A stretch of 5,598 nucleotides of DNA from Lachnospiraceae bacterium (GTDB lineage Bacteria > Bacillota > Clostridia > Lachnospirales > Lachnospiraceae): contig JAFRCB010000305.1 of assembly GCA_017404585.1 (NCBI GenBank), positions 1 to 5,598 on the forward strand. Reading direction: 5' to 3'. Shown in pieces: positions 1 through 5,542 of this stretch; position 1 is the stretch's first letter, and every line of letters begins with the position of its first letter. The translations under genes and the position numbers were made by a program. Below the pieces are notes generated by a model. That model saw nothing but the letters and a program-made list of their open reading frames with translations. It ran no database searches and was not told the DNA's origin.

Positions 1-721
1 TCGATTCGTCTTCATAGAGGATGTCGTCCTCCCAGAAGGCGAAGCTGTAATCAAAAGGGAGAAAGATAAGGGCGATGATCACGCCCGCTGCGATCCCTCC
101 TCTCACCACATGCTTTTTGGCAGTGATAAAGTATATCAGAGATATAACAGCCAAAATTGCGGAAAAAATGTAGAATGTCGCGGCCGTCCCGAAGCTGGGG
201 ATCGTTACAAATGTAGGCAGGAAAGTTCCCAAAATACTTCCGATCGTACCGCAGGCCTCGATAGTGCCTACCGTTCTGCCGTTATCGACAAGATTCACCG
301 TCGAGTACTTGATGAGCGACGGTGTCACCGTTCCCAGAAGACAGAGCGGAAACACGAAGAGTACAAGGCAGGTCGCAAAGGAAGCCCACACAAGATAGCT
401 GCCCCGTGCGACAGTAACTACGAGCAGAGTGACTCCGAGAATCACATAACGTCCGGCGATCGGCAGTGCCGCTGTCCATACCGCCGCAATCATAAGCCTT
501 TTATAGAGCTTTGACGGATCCGGGTCTTTGTCCGCCGAACGGCCTCCCCAGACGTTTCCGATCGCCATGGCGATCATAATGATGCCTATTATAATGGTCC
601 AGATGACCTGAGATGACGAAAAATAAGGAGTCAGCAGTCTGCTGGCTCCCATTTCGATCGCCATAATGGACATTCCCGAAAAGAATGCCGTCGCATAGAG
701 ATATAACCTGTTTCTTATCAT
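1..721 (-). CDS. Fused MFS/spermidine synthase-type membrane protein, N-terminal part (truncated by window edge)
   Basis: Only the first 240 residues are inside the window; the frame is open to base 1. What is visible is a polytopic membrane domain with hydrophobic segments near residues 8-30, 38-58, 76-103, 109-130, 152-174, 178-200 and 208-223. The opening pattern (FFSGMSIMAIEMGASRLL followed by TPYF) and the later GTIEACGTIGSILGTFLP stretch at 152-169 are typical of the transporter-like N-terminal half of fused MFS/spermidine synthase proteins. In that family a cytosolic Rossmann-fold aminopropyltransferase-like domain follows, and the last residues here (LYEDES) match the usual entry to it. 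The catalytic half is off-window, so activity and substrate cannot be judged. The ATG at 721-719 is preceded by GGGAG with 4 bases between, which is close but usable. It lies 42 bases after the signal peptidase II gene on the same strand, so co-transcription is likely. A plain MFS transporter is the alternative, but the motifs argue against it. Confidence 0.8.
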   Translation of the reverse strand, partial: MIRNRLYLYATAFFSGMSIMAIEMGASRLLTPYFSSSQVIWTIIIGIIMIAMAIGNVWGGRSADKDPDPSKLYKRLMIAAVWTAALPIAGRYVILGVTLLVVTVARGSYLVWASFATCLVLFVFPLCLLGTVTPSLIKYSTVNLVDNGRTVGTIEACGTIGSILGTFLPTFVTIPSFGTAATFYIFSAILAVISLIYFITAKKHVVRGGIAAGVIIALIFLPFDYSFAFWEDDILYEDES

Positions 722-763
722 ATTACTCCCAATATTGCTCCGATTTCCGGGGAGATGCTTACC

Positions 764-1231
764 TTATTTCCTTCTTCTGAATAAATTTAAAAAGAAGAGT
801 GTGACACCTCCGATCAGTATGAAGACATCACCGAGGTTGAACACAACACGCTGTACACTCTTTATCCTGCGGCTCACGAGGCTGATATAGTCCGTGACGC
901 TGCCTCTCACCCATCTGTCATAAAGATTGCTGAGAGCACCCGCCAGAAAGAAGGCATAGGCACCTTTCTTAAGAGCCCGCCTCTTCATGGGAAGAAGCGA
1001 GAGGAACCTGATGGCCGCAAGGGCTGAAGCCACTGTCGACGCAATTTTCACATATGAAGGCTTGCGGCTCAATATGCCGCCGGCAGCTCCTTTATTGTCG
1101 ACTCTCCGGATAAGGACCTTGCCTCCAGCAGCGATCCTTGTGTCCCGGCCGGGCTTCATCTCAGTTTCGACTTTTCGCTTATAGTAATAATCAATATAAA
1201 AAAGTATGGCAACCAGCAACAGGTATTTCAT
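764..1231 (-). CDS. lspA: Signal peptidase II (lipoprotein signal peptidase), divergent
   Basis: This 155-residue membrane aspartyl protease would remove signal peptides from diacylglyceryl-modified prolipoproteins. Seen in the sequence: four hydrophobic segments (about 1-14, 60-80, 90-105, 131-150), an Asp in the first one followed by Lys, the NKGAAGG motif at 46-52 (family NxGAAFG), NLYDR at 102-106 and FNLGD at 131-135. D105 and D135 align with the two catalytic aspartates, and D114 follows a G-x-V-x-D pattern. Length fits the family (about 150-170). Divergent points are Gly in place of the usual Phe in GAAFG and a very basic C-terminus (LFRRRK). Two adjacent ATGs compete. The one at 1231 lies 5 bases from an AGGGGG ribosome site and is preferred; the one at 1234 leaves only 2 bases and would add one Met. 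A strong hairpin sits 4 bases upstream of the ribosome site. The call is firm for family; activity is inferred. Confidence 0.8.
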   Translation of the reverse strand: MKYLLLVAILFYIDYYYKRKVETEMKPGRDTRIAAGGKVLIRRVDNKGAAGGILSRKPSYVKIASTVASALAAIRFLSLLPMKRRALKKGAYAFFLAGALSNLYDRWVRGSVTDYISLVSRRIKSVQRVVFNLGDVFILIGGVTLFFLNLFRRRK

Positions 1232-1236
1232 CATAT

Positions 1237-1242
1237 CCCCCT
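1237..1242 (-). promoter_or_regulatory. Ribosome binding site of lspA
   Basis: AGGGGG on the minus strand lies 5 bases before the ATG at 1231 and 2 bases before the ATG at 1234, so spacing favours the second ATG. It is an imperfect Shine-Dalgarno match and follows closely on the hairpin at 1247-1268. Confidence 0.5.
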
Positions 1243-1246
1243 ACAT

Positions 1247-1268
1247 CAAGAACGCCTCGGCGTTCTTG
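1247..1268. repeat. Perfect inverted repeat (hairpin) directly upstream of lspA
   Basis: The arms CAAGAACGCC (1247-1256) and GGCGTTCTTG (1259-1268) are exact reverse complements separated by 2 bases; a folded RNA would have a 9-bp stem with a four-base loop. It ends 4 bases before the lspA ribosome site. On the minus strand it is followed by G-rich sequence rather than T, so it is not an intrinsic terminator in that direction. Its job is unknown: mRNA stability, translation control, or part of a dispersed palindromic repeat are possible. Confidence 0.85.
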
Positions 1269-1272
1269 CCGC

Positions 1273-1310
1273 GCCGCGCAAAGTGCGAAGCACCTTCATC
1301 ATTGCGCGGC
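1273..1310. repeat. GC-rich stem-loop with nested small hairpin
   Basis: GCCGCGCAA (1273-1281) and TTGCGCGGC (1302-1310) form a perfect 9-bp stem. The 20-base interval contains a second small inverted repeat, GTGC-GAA-GCAC at 1283-1293. A partial extra copy of the left arm, GCCGCGC at 1268-1274, overlaps the neighbouring hairpin and gives an alternative pairing register. It does not code for a plausible protein and is part of the structured spacer between the zinc-ribbon gene and lspA. Confidence 0.8.
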
Positions 1311-1328
1311 TGCGATCCGCCGGAGGCA

Positions 1329-1429
1329 TTTAATCTCTGACGCGGGTCTGTCTCCCATGTCAGAGGTAAGTTTCTTTTGCGCGTTCATCTCACGACTAAA
1401 GTCACGAGAATTCTGCGTCAGAGATTAAA
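1329..1429. repeat. 101-bp element bounded by 15-bp perfect inverted repeats
   Basis: TTTAATCTCTGACGC (1329-1343) and GCGTCAGAGATTAAA (1415-1429) are exact reverse complements enclosing 71 bases. The interior holds another GTCAGAG at 1359-1365, a GGG/CCC pairing at 1344-1346 and 1354-1356, and a hairpin at 1388-1409. The layout, terminal inverted repeats with subterminal repeats and no reading frame, resembles a small non-autonomous element (MITE/REP-like) or a structured RNA. I see no clear flanking target duplication, although both outer ends carry TTAA. On the minus strand it would lie in the 5' leader of lspA if transcribed. Confidence 0.75.
1388..1409. repeat. Small hairpin with symmetric internal loop
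   Basis: TCTC (1388-1391) pairs with GAGA (1406-1409) and GAC (1394-1396) pairs with GTC (1401-1403). An AC/AC two-by-two internal loop separates the two stems and the apical loop is TAAA. It is nested inside the 15-bp inverted repeat element. The short stems would be weak alone; the symmetry is the notable part. Confidence 0.5.
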
Positions 1430-1438
1430 AGCACATAA

Positions 1439-1472
1439 GACCCGGGGATCATGCTTCCGGGAAGCCCGGGTC
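1439..1472 (-). terminator. Candidate intrinsic terminator overlapping the 3' end of the zinc-ribbon gene
   Basis: On the minus strand GACCCGGG (1472-1465) and CCCGGGTC (1446-1439) form a perfect 8-bp GC-rich stem. The interval contains a further GCTTC/GAAGC pairing. The downstream bases are TTATGTGCTTTT, a broken T tract, so termination may be partial. The 5' arm lies within the last codons of the zinc-ribbon gene (Asp-Pro-Gly) and the stop codon falls in the loop region. It would separate the protease/unfoldase block from lspA. Confidence 0.45.
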
Positions 1473-1916
1473 CTCGGAAATTTCCACTTCCTCAATTTCA
1501 ACGGTTTCTGCACTGCTTACACTCTGCGATTCCAGTTTCGCACGCGGGATTGGCATCGCACATCCGCACCTCGGACAGAAAGCCGCATCTGCCGCAACGA
1601 TTTCATGACATTTGGGGCACAGTGTCTTTTTCTGAACTTCTGCCAGAGACTTCCGCGCACTCCTTATCACTGCTCTGTGGGAATCAATCGCGCTTATAAT
1701 GTCGGCAAGGTCATCAGAGACTTCAATGTCGCCGTTCTTCACACCTCTGTAAACAAGTTCGCCGATTTTCTGATAGAGCTTTTCAACTTCCTTCTGCTCA
1801 CTGGTTATCTGAGCATTGAATTTCGTCATCTCTACTACTTCACCGGTCTTTCCGACCGCCTGCTGAGTAAATCTTGATAGAGATCTGCCGATCTCACTGA
1901 AAAAATCATCTGCCAT
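1449..1916 (-). CDS. Coiled-coil zinc-ribbon protein of unknown function
   Basis: The 155-residue soluble protein has no signal peptide. Residues about 1-30 form a short amphipathic start, and residues about 35-97 are charged and helical, likely coiled coil (SEQKEVEKLYQKIGELVY). A zinc ribbon follows with CPKC at 100-103 and CPRCG at 114-118, giving two CxxC knuckles 10 residues apart with an extra Cys at 119. The C-terminal 25 residues are acidic (EIEEVEISED). Small proteins of this helix-plus-zinc-ribbon design occur in Clostridia, often simply as zinc ribbon domain proteins; I know of no assigned function. The start at 1916 is well supported by AAGGAGGAG upstream. It follows clpX by 74 bases and ends at a candidate terminator, so it may be the last gene of that operon. 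An adaptor or regulatory role beside ClpX is possible from context only. Confidence 0.8.
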   Translation of the reverse strand: MADDFFSEIGRSLSRFTQQAVGKTGEVVEMTKFNAQITSEQKEVEKLYQKIGELVYRGVKNGDIEVSDDLADIISAIDSHRAVIRSARKSLAEVQKKTLCPKCHEIVAADAAFCPRCGCAMPIPRAKLESQSVSSAETVEIEEVEISEDPGFPEA

Positions 1917-1923
1917 ATATGTG

Positions 1924-1932
1924 CTCCTCCTT
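1924..1932 (-). promoter_or_regulatory. Strong ribosome binding site of the zinc-ribbon gene
   Basis: AAGGAGGAG on the minus strand contains a full AGGAGG core 9 bases before the ATG at 1916, a near-ideal Firmicute Shine-Dalgarno. It is the strongest in the window and suggests efficient independent initiation of this small protein. Confidence 0.8.
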
Positions 1933-1957
1933 GTTCGGATCCTGCTTCAATCTGATT

Positions 1958-1985
1958 TTCATATTCAAAGCTCGCTTATTGACAA
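1958..1985 (-). promoter_or_regulatory. Possible weak sigma-A promoter for the zinc-ribbon gene
   Basis: In the gap after clpX the minus strand carries TTGTCA (1985-1980), a 16-base spacer, and TATGAA (1963-1958), giving partial matches to TTGACA and TATAAT. The position, about 40 bases before the start codon, is right for an internal promoter. The -10 match is only fair, and the gene could equally be read through from clpX. Confidence 0.3.
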
Positions 1986-1990
1986 TCAGG

Positions 1991-3472
1991 CTAACCCCGG
2001 AGTAAGATTCTCGGTCCTCCGGTATGGTTCACGTACTCTTTTGTGATCACGACCTCACCGATCGAATCATCCTTCGGTATCTCATACATGATATCAAGCA
2101 TGAACTCCTCGATAATTGACCGTAATGCTCTCGCCCCGGTATCCTTCTGCATGGCTTTATCGGCAATAGCCTCAAGTGCTCCTTCTTCAAACGTCAGCTT
2201 CACTTCATCCATGGCAAGAAGGGCCTCGTACTGTCTGAGGATCGCATTCTGAGGTTCGTTCAGAATACGTATCAGCATGTCCTTTGTCACCGCATCCAGA
2301 GAGAATACGATCGGAAGACGTCCCAAAAACTCCGGAATCATGCCAAATTTTCGCAGATCTTCCGTCGTCACTTTCTGCATAATATTCCGGTCATCATCGT
2401 AGGTATCTTTCAGCTCCGCAGTGAAGCCGATCGAACTGCGTTTCATGAGCCGCTCTTTGATGATCTCCTCCAGATCCGGGAACGCGCCGCCGCAGATGAA
2501 CAGTATATTCTTTGTATTAACTGTCTTCATGGGGACCATCGCGTTCTTGCTGCTGGCACCGACCGGGACTTCAACATCAGCTCCCTCAAGCAGCTTGAGC
2601 ATGCCCTGCTGGACAGCCTCTCCGCTGACATCCCGCGAGTGAGTGTTCTTTTTCTTCGCTATCTTGTCGATCTCATCGATGAAAATGATCCCGTGTTCGG
2701 CCCGGCTCACATCATTTCCTGCAGCCGCAAGCAGTTTTGAGACAACACTCTCGATATCATCGCCTATGTAGCCGGCTTCCGTCAGGGAAGTCGCGTCAGT
2801 CAGGGCAAGCGGAACATCGAGAAGTTTTGCAAGAGTCTGAACAATATAGGTCTTGCCGCTTCCCGTCGGTCCGATCATAAGGATGTTGGATTTTTGGATC
2901 TCGACCGGATCCGGCACATTCGGATCGGGAATAAGTTCCTTATCGTCCCTCTCAGCCCTTCGCTGCTCGTCGATTATACGCTTGTAATGATTGTAGACAG
3001 CCACGGACATAGCTTTCTTGGCATGTTCCTGGCCTACGACATAGCGGTCAAGCCGGGCTTTGATCTTATGCGGAGGCATGATGTCCTGCATCGAGAATTT
3101 TCTTTCCGGTTCTCTCTTCTCCTTAGGGGCATCCGCTGCGGACAGGCCGCTGAATCCATCCAGATTCATGAAGGAGATGTTCGGAAAATTTTTCAATCCT
3201 TCGAAGATCGATCCCAGATTAAAGGACGGACTCTTGATATAATCCGTTGTCTTTTTCAGGCAGTCATTGCAGACGCACATCCCGTTCGGCAGATCCACGA
3301 GTCTGCCCGTAACACTTTCCGGCATGTTGCACATTGAACAGCACCGGTTCGAGTTTTTGAGGTCGTCCCCGCTGTCCTTCTTCTCTTCTGTCTGATCCGA
3401 ATCTGACACGCTGCTTATCTCCGCGAAATCCGCGTCATAGACCTCGTTGTCATCATCAAACTGATTGCTCAT
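1991..3472 (-). CDS. clpX: ClpX-type AAA+ unfoldase (non-canonical, 493 residues)
   Basis: Cytosolic ATP-dependent unfoldase that would feed substrates to the ClpP peptidase. Domains: acidic extension 1-43; zinc-binding domain with C45-x2-C48 and C68-x2-C71; linker about 72-133; AAA+ core from HKIKARLDRYVVGQ (135-148). Visible motifs are Walker A GPTGSGKT 201-208, pore loop GYIG 234-237, Walker B FIDEID 264-269, pore loop 2 SRDVSGEAVQQ 279-289, an IGF loop at 348-350 (the ClpP-docking tripeptide), Arg finger in EFLGRLP near R385, and sensor 2 GAR 446-448. It is longer than the usual ~420 residues because of the N-terminal extension, longer linker and an insert near 171-190. The RKH loop (GGRKHP in typical ClpX) is replaced by GASSKN near 305-310, so substrate choice may differ. 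AGGAG lies 6 bases before the ATG and 1 base after the htrA stop. The ATPase family is certain; whether it is the main ClpX or a paralogue cannot be decided here. Confidence 0.92.
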   Translation of the reverse strand: MSNQFDDDNEVYDADFAEISSVSDSDQTEEKKDSGDDLKNSNRCCSMCNMPESVTGRLVDLPNGMCVCNDCLKKTTDYIKSPSFNLGSIFEGLKNFPNISFMNLDGFSGLSAADAPKEKREPERKFSMQDIMPPHKIKARLDRYVVGQEHAKKAMSVAVYNHYKRIIDEQRRAERDDKELIPDPNVPDPVEIQKSNILMIGPTGSGKTYIVQTLAKLLDVPLALTDATSLTEAGYIGDDIESVVSKLLAAAGNDVSRAEHGIIFIDEIDKIAKKKNTHSRDVSGEAVQQGMLKLLEGADVEVPVGASSKNAMVPMKTVNTKNILFICGGAFPDLEEIIKERLMKRSSIGFTAELKDTYDDDRNIMQKVTTEDLRKFGMIPEFLGRLPIVFSLDAVTKDMLIRILNEPQNAILRQYEALLAMDEVKLTFEEGALEAIADKAMQKDTGARALRSIIEEFMLDIMYEIPKDDSIGEVVITKEYVNHTGGPRILLRG

Positions 3473-3484
3473 CGGTTTCTCCTG

Positions 3485-5542
3485 TTATCTTTTTTCATCC
3501 GGGATCACATCGAATCCCCCGTTTTCCGTGTTATCCGGGGGAGTGGACTCCGTATTCCCCTCTGTGGAATCATCAATACCCGAATCCTTACGATTTCCGA
3601 GCATGATAGTTATCTTTTCCTTTTCAAATGCCGTTTCATCCTCGTTCAGTCTGCTGATCGAGAAATCGATTTCTTCGCCGGCAGCATAGTATTTCAGATA
3701 TGTTATGAGCTGTGATGTTGACGATATCGAGATTCCGTCCATAGCCGTGATAATATCACCTTCCCTGACACCGGCTTTCTCCGCAGGTCCGCCCTTAGTT
3801 ACTTCGCTGACATACACTCCCGCCGGATATCCGGACTGAACATAGTAGCCCGGTACATCAATACACATAATGCCGATATAGGATGCCTGGTCTTCATCAA
3901 CGACAGACCTTGCGGACTTGCTCCCGAGACTCTCAAGAATCGGCTTGGCTGTGGCCATGGGAATAGCGTAACCTACTCCCTCGACATCTGTATTCACATA
4001 TTTAATCTCGTTTATACCGATCAGTTCTCCGCGCATATTGAGAAGAGCTCCGCCCGAGTTTCCCGGATTGATCGAGGCGTCTGTCTGTATCAGCTGATGT
4101 GTCATTCCATCAACCGTGACTTCCCTTCCGAGAGCACTGATAACACCGCGGGATACCGACTGGCCGTAACCGAGCGCGTTGCCGATCGCAACAACAGACT
4201 CTCCGACAGCGAGCGCATCCGAGTCGCCAATCGTAACAACACGAATCGCGCTCTTTGTGTCCTCACTGATTTCATCAAGTTTTACGGCTACGATCGCAAG
4301 ATCATTATCGGCGTCAGTTCCCTTCACAGTACCGGCTATAGCTTCCTCATCTATGAACGTGACTGTAATCTCTGAGGAATTGGTTATGACATGATTGTTT
4401 GTCGCAATGAGAAGCTCCGTGTCCGTCTCGCCGACAATAATGCCGGAGCCCGCACTCACGTTCTCACGGGAATTTGATCCTCCGAAGAAATCATAGTACT
4501 GACTGATCGATGTGTTCGTGATCGAGACCATAGACGGCATACACATCTCAACTACCTGGGGCACAGTAAGCTCCTCCCCGGCTGCGGATGCAGTATCTGC
4601 CTTTCCGGCGGTCACAGGATTTTCCGAATTGCCAAGGACCGGAATCTGGGTCGGAACAGTCTGTGTCACTTCCTTCTCTTCCTGTTTATTCGGAAGTTCA
4701 AATCCGACTACTTTGAGAGTACCCAGAAAGACAGCTGCGGAAATTCCGCCGAAGATCACCGCAAGTACAGCTGCCGACAGCAGTCTGCCAAGGAATCCCT
4801 TCTTTTTTTGCCGGTTCTCCGGAGCTCTTCGCTCATCATAACGTGGTGTCTTCGCACTTTGCGGCTGTTCGGAAGCCATGCCATCCGGCGCAGAAAAACG
4901 ATACGCATCATATCTGCTGGTATACGGTCCCCTTCTTACGTCATCACTCTCGGACTCAGCATGCCCGTCACCGGCCCCGGACTCATCTTCCGTTCTGTCT
5001 GTCCCATAGTAGCTTCCGTATACCGGCTTTTCATCTTCTGTTCCATTGGGATCATACGCGTGTTTGACCGGATCTTTATATGCAGCGTATCCATCGGCAG
5101 ACGTGCTTTCATCGCTGTCAATGTTTATTCCACCGCCAAAAGCCGTATCATTGGCATAAGCTCCGGTAACATCTGAATGCTCATCCGGATAGGCCTCATC
5201 ATAATACTCGTCCTCATAGATTCCGTCAGCATAATCCGCGTCGTCGTAATCGGCATCACCGTAATCCGAGTCATCATAGCCCGAGACACTGTAATCATCA
5301 CTATAATACGGTTCTTCAAGACGCTCATCCGCATATTCACCCGGATCCCGCTCATTACTGATTTCCGGGAATGAATAATCGGCAGACAGGATATTTTCAC
5401 CCCGTTCTTCCGATTCAATCTCGCGGATACCGGCTGCAGGTTCGGACGATGCGGAAATGTCATCGACAGACTGATCCTCCGGAACAGTGTTTTCGTCTGC
5501 CGTTATTTCCCCGGCGGGATCACAGCTATATATATCATCCAT
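3485..5542 (-). CDS. htrA: HtrA/DegP-type membrane-anchored serine protease with long acidic Tyr-rich N-terminus
   Basis: Trypsin-fold envelope protease and stress protein that degrades misfolded extracytoplasmic proteins. Layout of 685 residues: acidic low-complexity cytoplasmic region about 1-240; basic stop QKKKGFLGR 245-253; one membrane helix about 254-275; Thr/Pro/Glu linker to about 325; protease domain about 326-540; PDZ domain about 553-648; hydrophilic tail. Catalytic triad visible: H384 in TNNHVI, D414 in DNDLAI, S496 in GNSGGAL. PDZ features include GVYVSEVTKGGPAEKAGV and GDIITAMDG. The positive-inside charge puts the protease outside the membrane. Usual Firmicute HtrA has a much shorter cytoplasmic part; here it makes up over a third of the protein and contains tyrosines every five residues (79-114). 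The ATG is preceded by AAGGGG with 6 bases between. It starts the visible operon, with clpX 12 bases downstream. Its promoter lies mostly beyond the window. Confidence 0.93.
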   Translation of the reverse strand: MDDIYSCDPAGEITADENTVPEDQSVDDISASSEPAAGIREIESEERGENILSADYSFPEISNERDPGEYADERLEEPYYSDDYSVSGYDDSDYGDADYDDADYADGIYEDEYYDEAYPDEHSDVTGAYANDTAFGGGINIDSDESTSADGYAAYKDPVKHAYDPNGTEDEKPVYGSYYGTDRTEDESGAGDGHAESESDDVRRGPYTSRYDAYRFSAPDGMASEQPQSAKTPRYDERRAPENRQKKKGFLGRLLSAAVLAVIFGGISAAVFLGTLKVVGFELPNKQEEKEVTQTVPTQIPVLGNSENPVTAGKADTASAAGEELTVPQVVEMCMPSMVSITNTSISQYYDFFGGSNSRENVSAGSGIIVGETDTELLIATNNHVITNSSEITVTFIDEEAIAGTVKGTDADNDLAIVAVKLDEISEDTKSAIRVVTIGDSDALAVGESVVAIGNALGYGQSVSRGVISALGREVTVDGMTHQLIQTDASINPGNSGGALLNMRGELIGINEIKYVNTDVEGVGYAIPMATAKPILESLGSKSARSVVDEDQASYIGIMCIDVPGYYVQSGYPAGVYVSEVTKGGPAEKAGVREGDIITAMDGISISSTSQLITYLKYYAAGEEIDFSISRLNEDETAFEKEKITIMLGNRKDSGIDDSTEGNTESTPPDNTENGGFDVIPDEKR
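5189..5308 (-). repeat. 15-base-period tandem repeat encoding Tyr-Asp pentads in HtrA
   Basis: Within the htrA coding region tyrosine codons recur every 15 bases, giving Tyr at residues 79, 84, 89, 94, 99, 104, 109 and 114. On the plus strand the unit resembles GTAATCSGMRTCRYC, clearest at 5231-5291. The consensus peptide is about Y-D-D-A/S-D. Copies have diverged, but the frame and period are kept. Such repeats can expand or contract between strains. Confidence 0.75.

Noticed and set aside
110..514. Open frame of 134 residues on the plus strand
   Set aside because: It is antisense to the membrane protein gene, rich in charged residues with no recognisable domain, and the minus-strand frame carries clear family motifs.
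1241..1246. Minimal ATG-TAG start-stop unit on the minus strand before lspA
   Set aside because: It lacks its own ribosome site and lies at the base of the hairpin; more likely chance.
1138..1428. Plus-strand open frame running across the structured spacer
   Set aside because: It overlaps lspA and the inverted repeats, has a Cys/Arg/Ser-rich composition without a domain and no convincing ribosome site.
1247..1429. CRISPR array
   Set aside because: The repeats are inverted and irregular in spacing, with no direct repeat-spacer pattern and no cas gene nearby.
1377..1877. 166-residue plus-strand frame opposite the zinc-ribbon gene
   Set aside because: The minus-strand frame has paired CxxC motifs and a strong AGGAGG site; the plus-strand frame shows neither a motif nor a start signal.
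1951..1990. CTGATT/AATCAG inverted repeat just after clpX as a terminator
   Set aside because: Only six AT-rich pairs, a long loop and no T tract follow, so it does not fit an intrinsic terminator.
2894..3337. 147-residue plus-strand frame inside clpX
   Set aside because: It is a shadow of clpX, whose Walker A region and zinc domain lie on the opposite strand.
5125..5463. 112-residue minus-strand frame rich in Met, Ile and Arg overlapping the start of htrA
   Set aside because: It is the same repetitive DNA read in another frame; the Met/Ile/Thr/Arg pattern is a by-product of the Tyr-Asp repeat codons.
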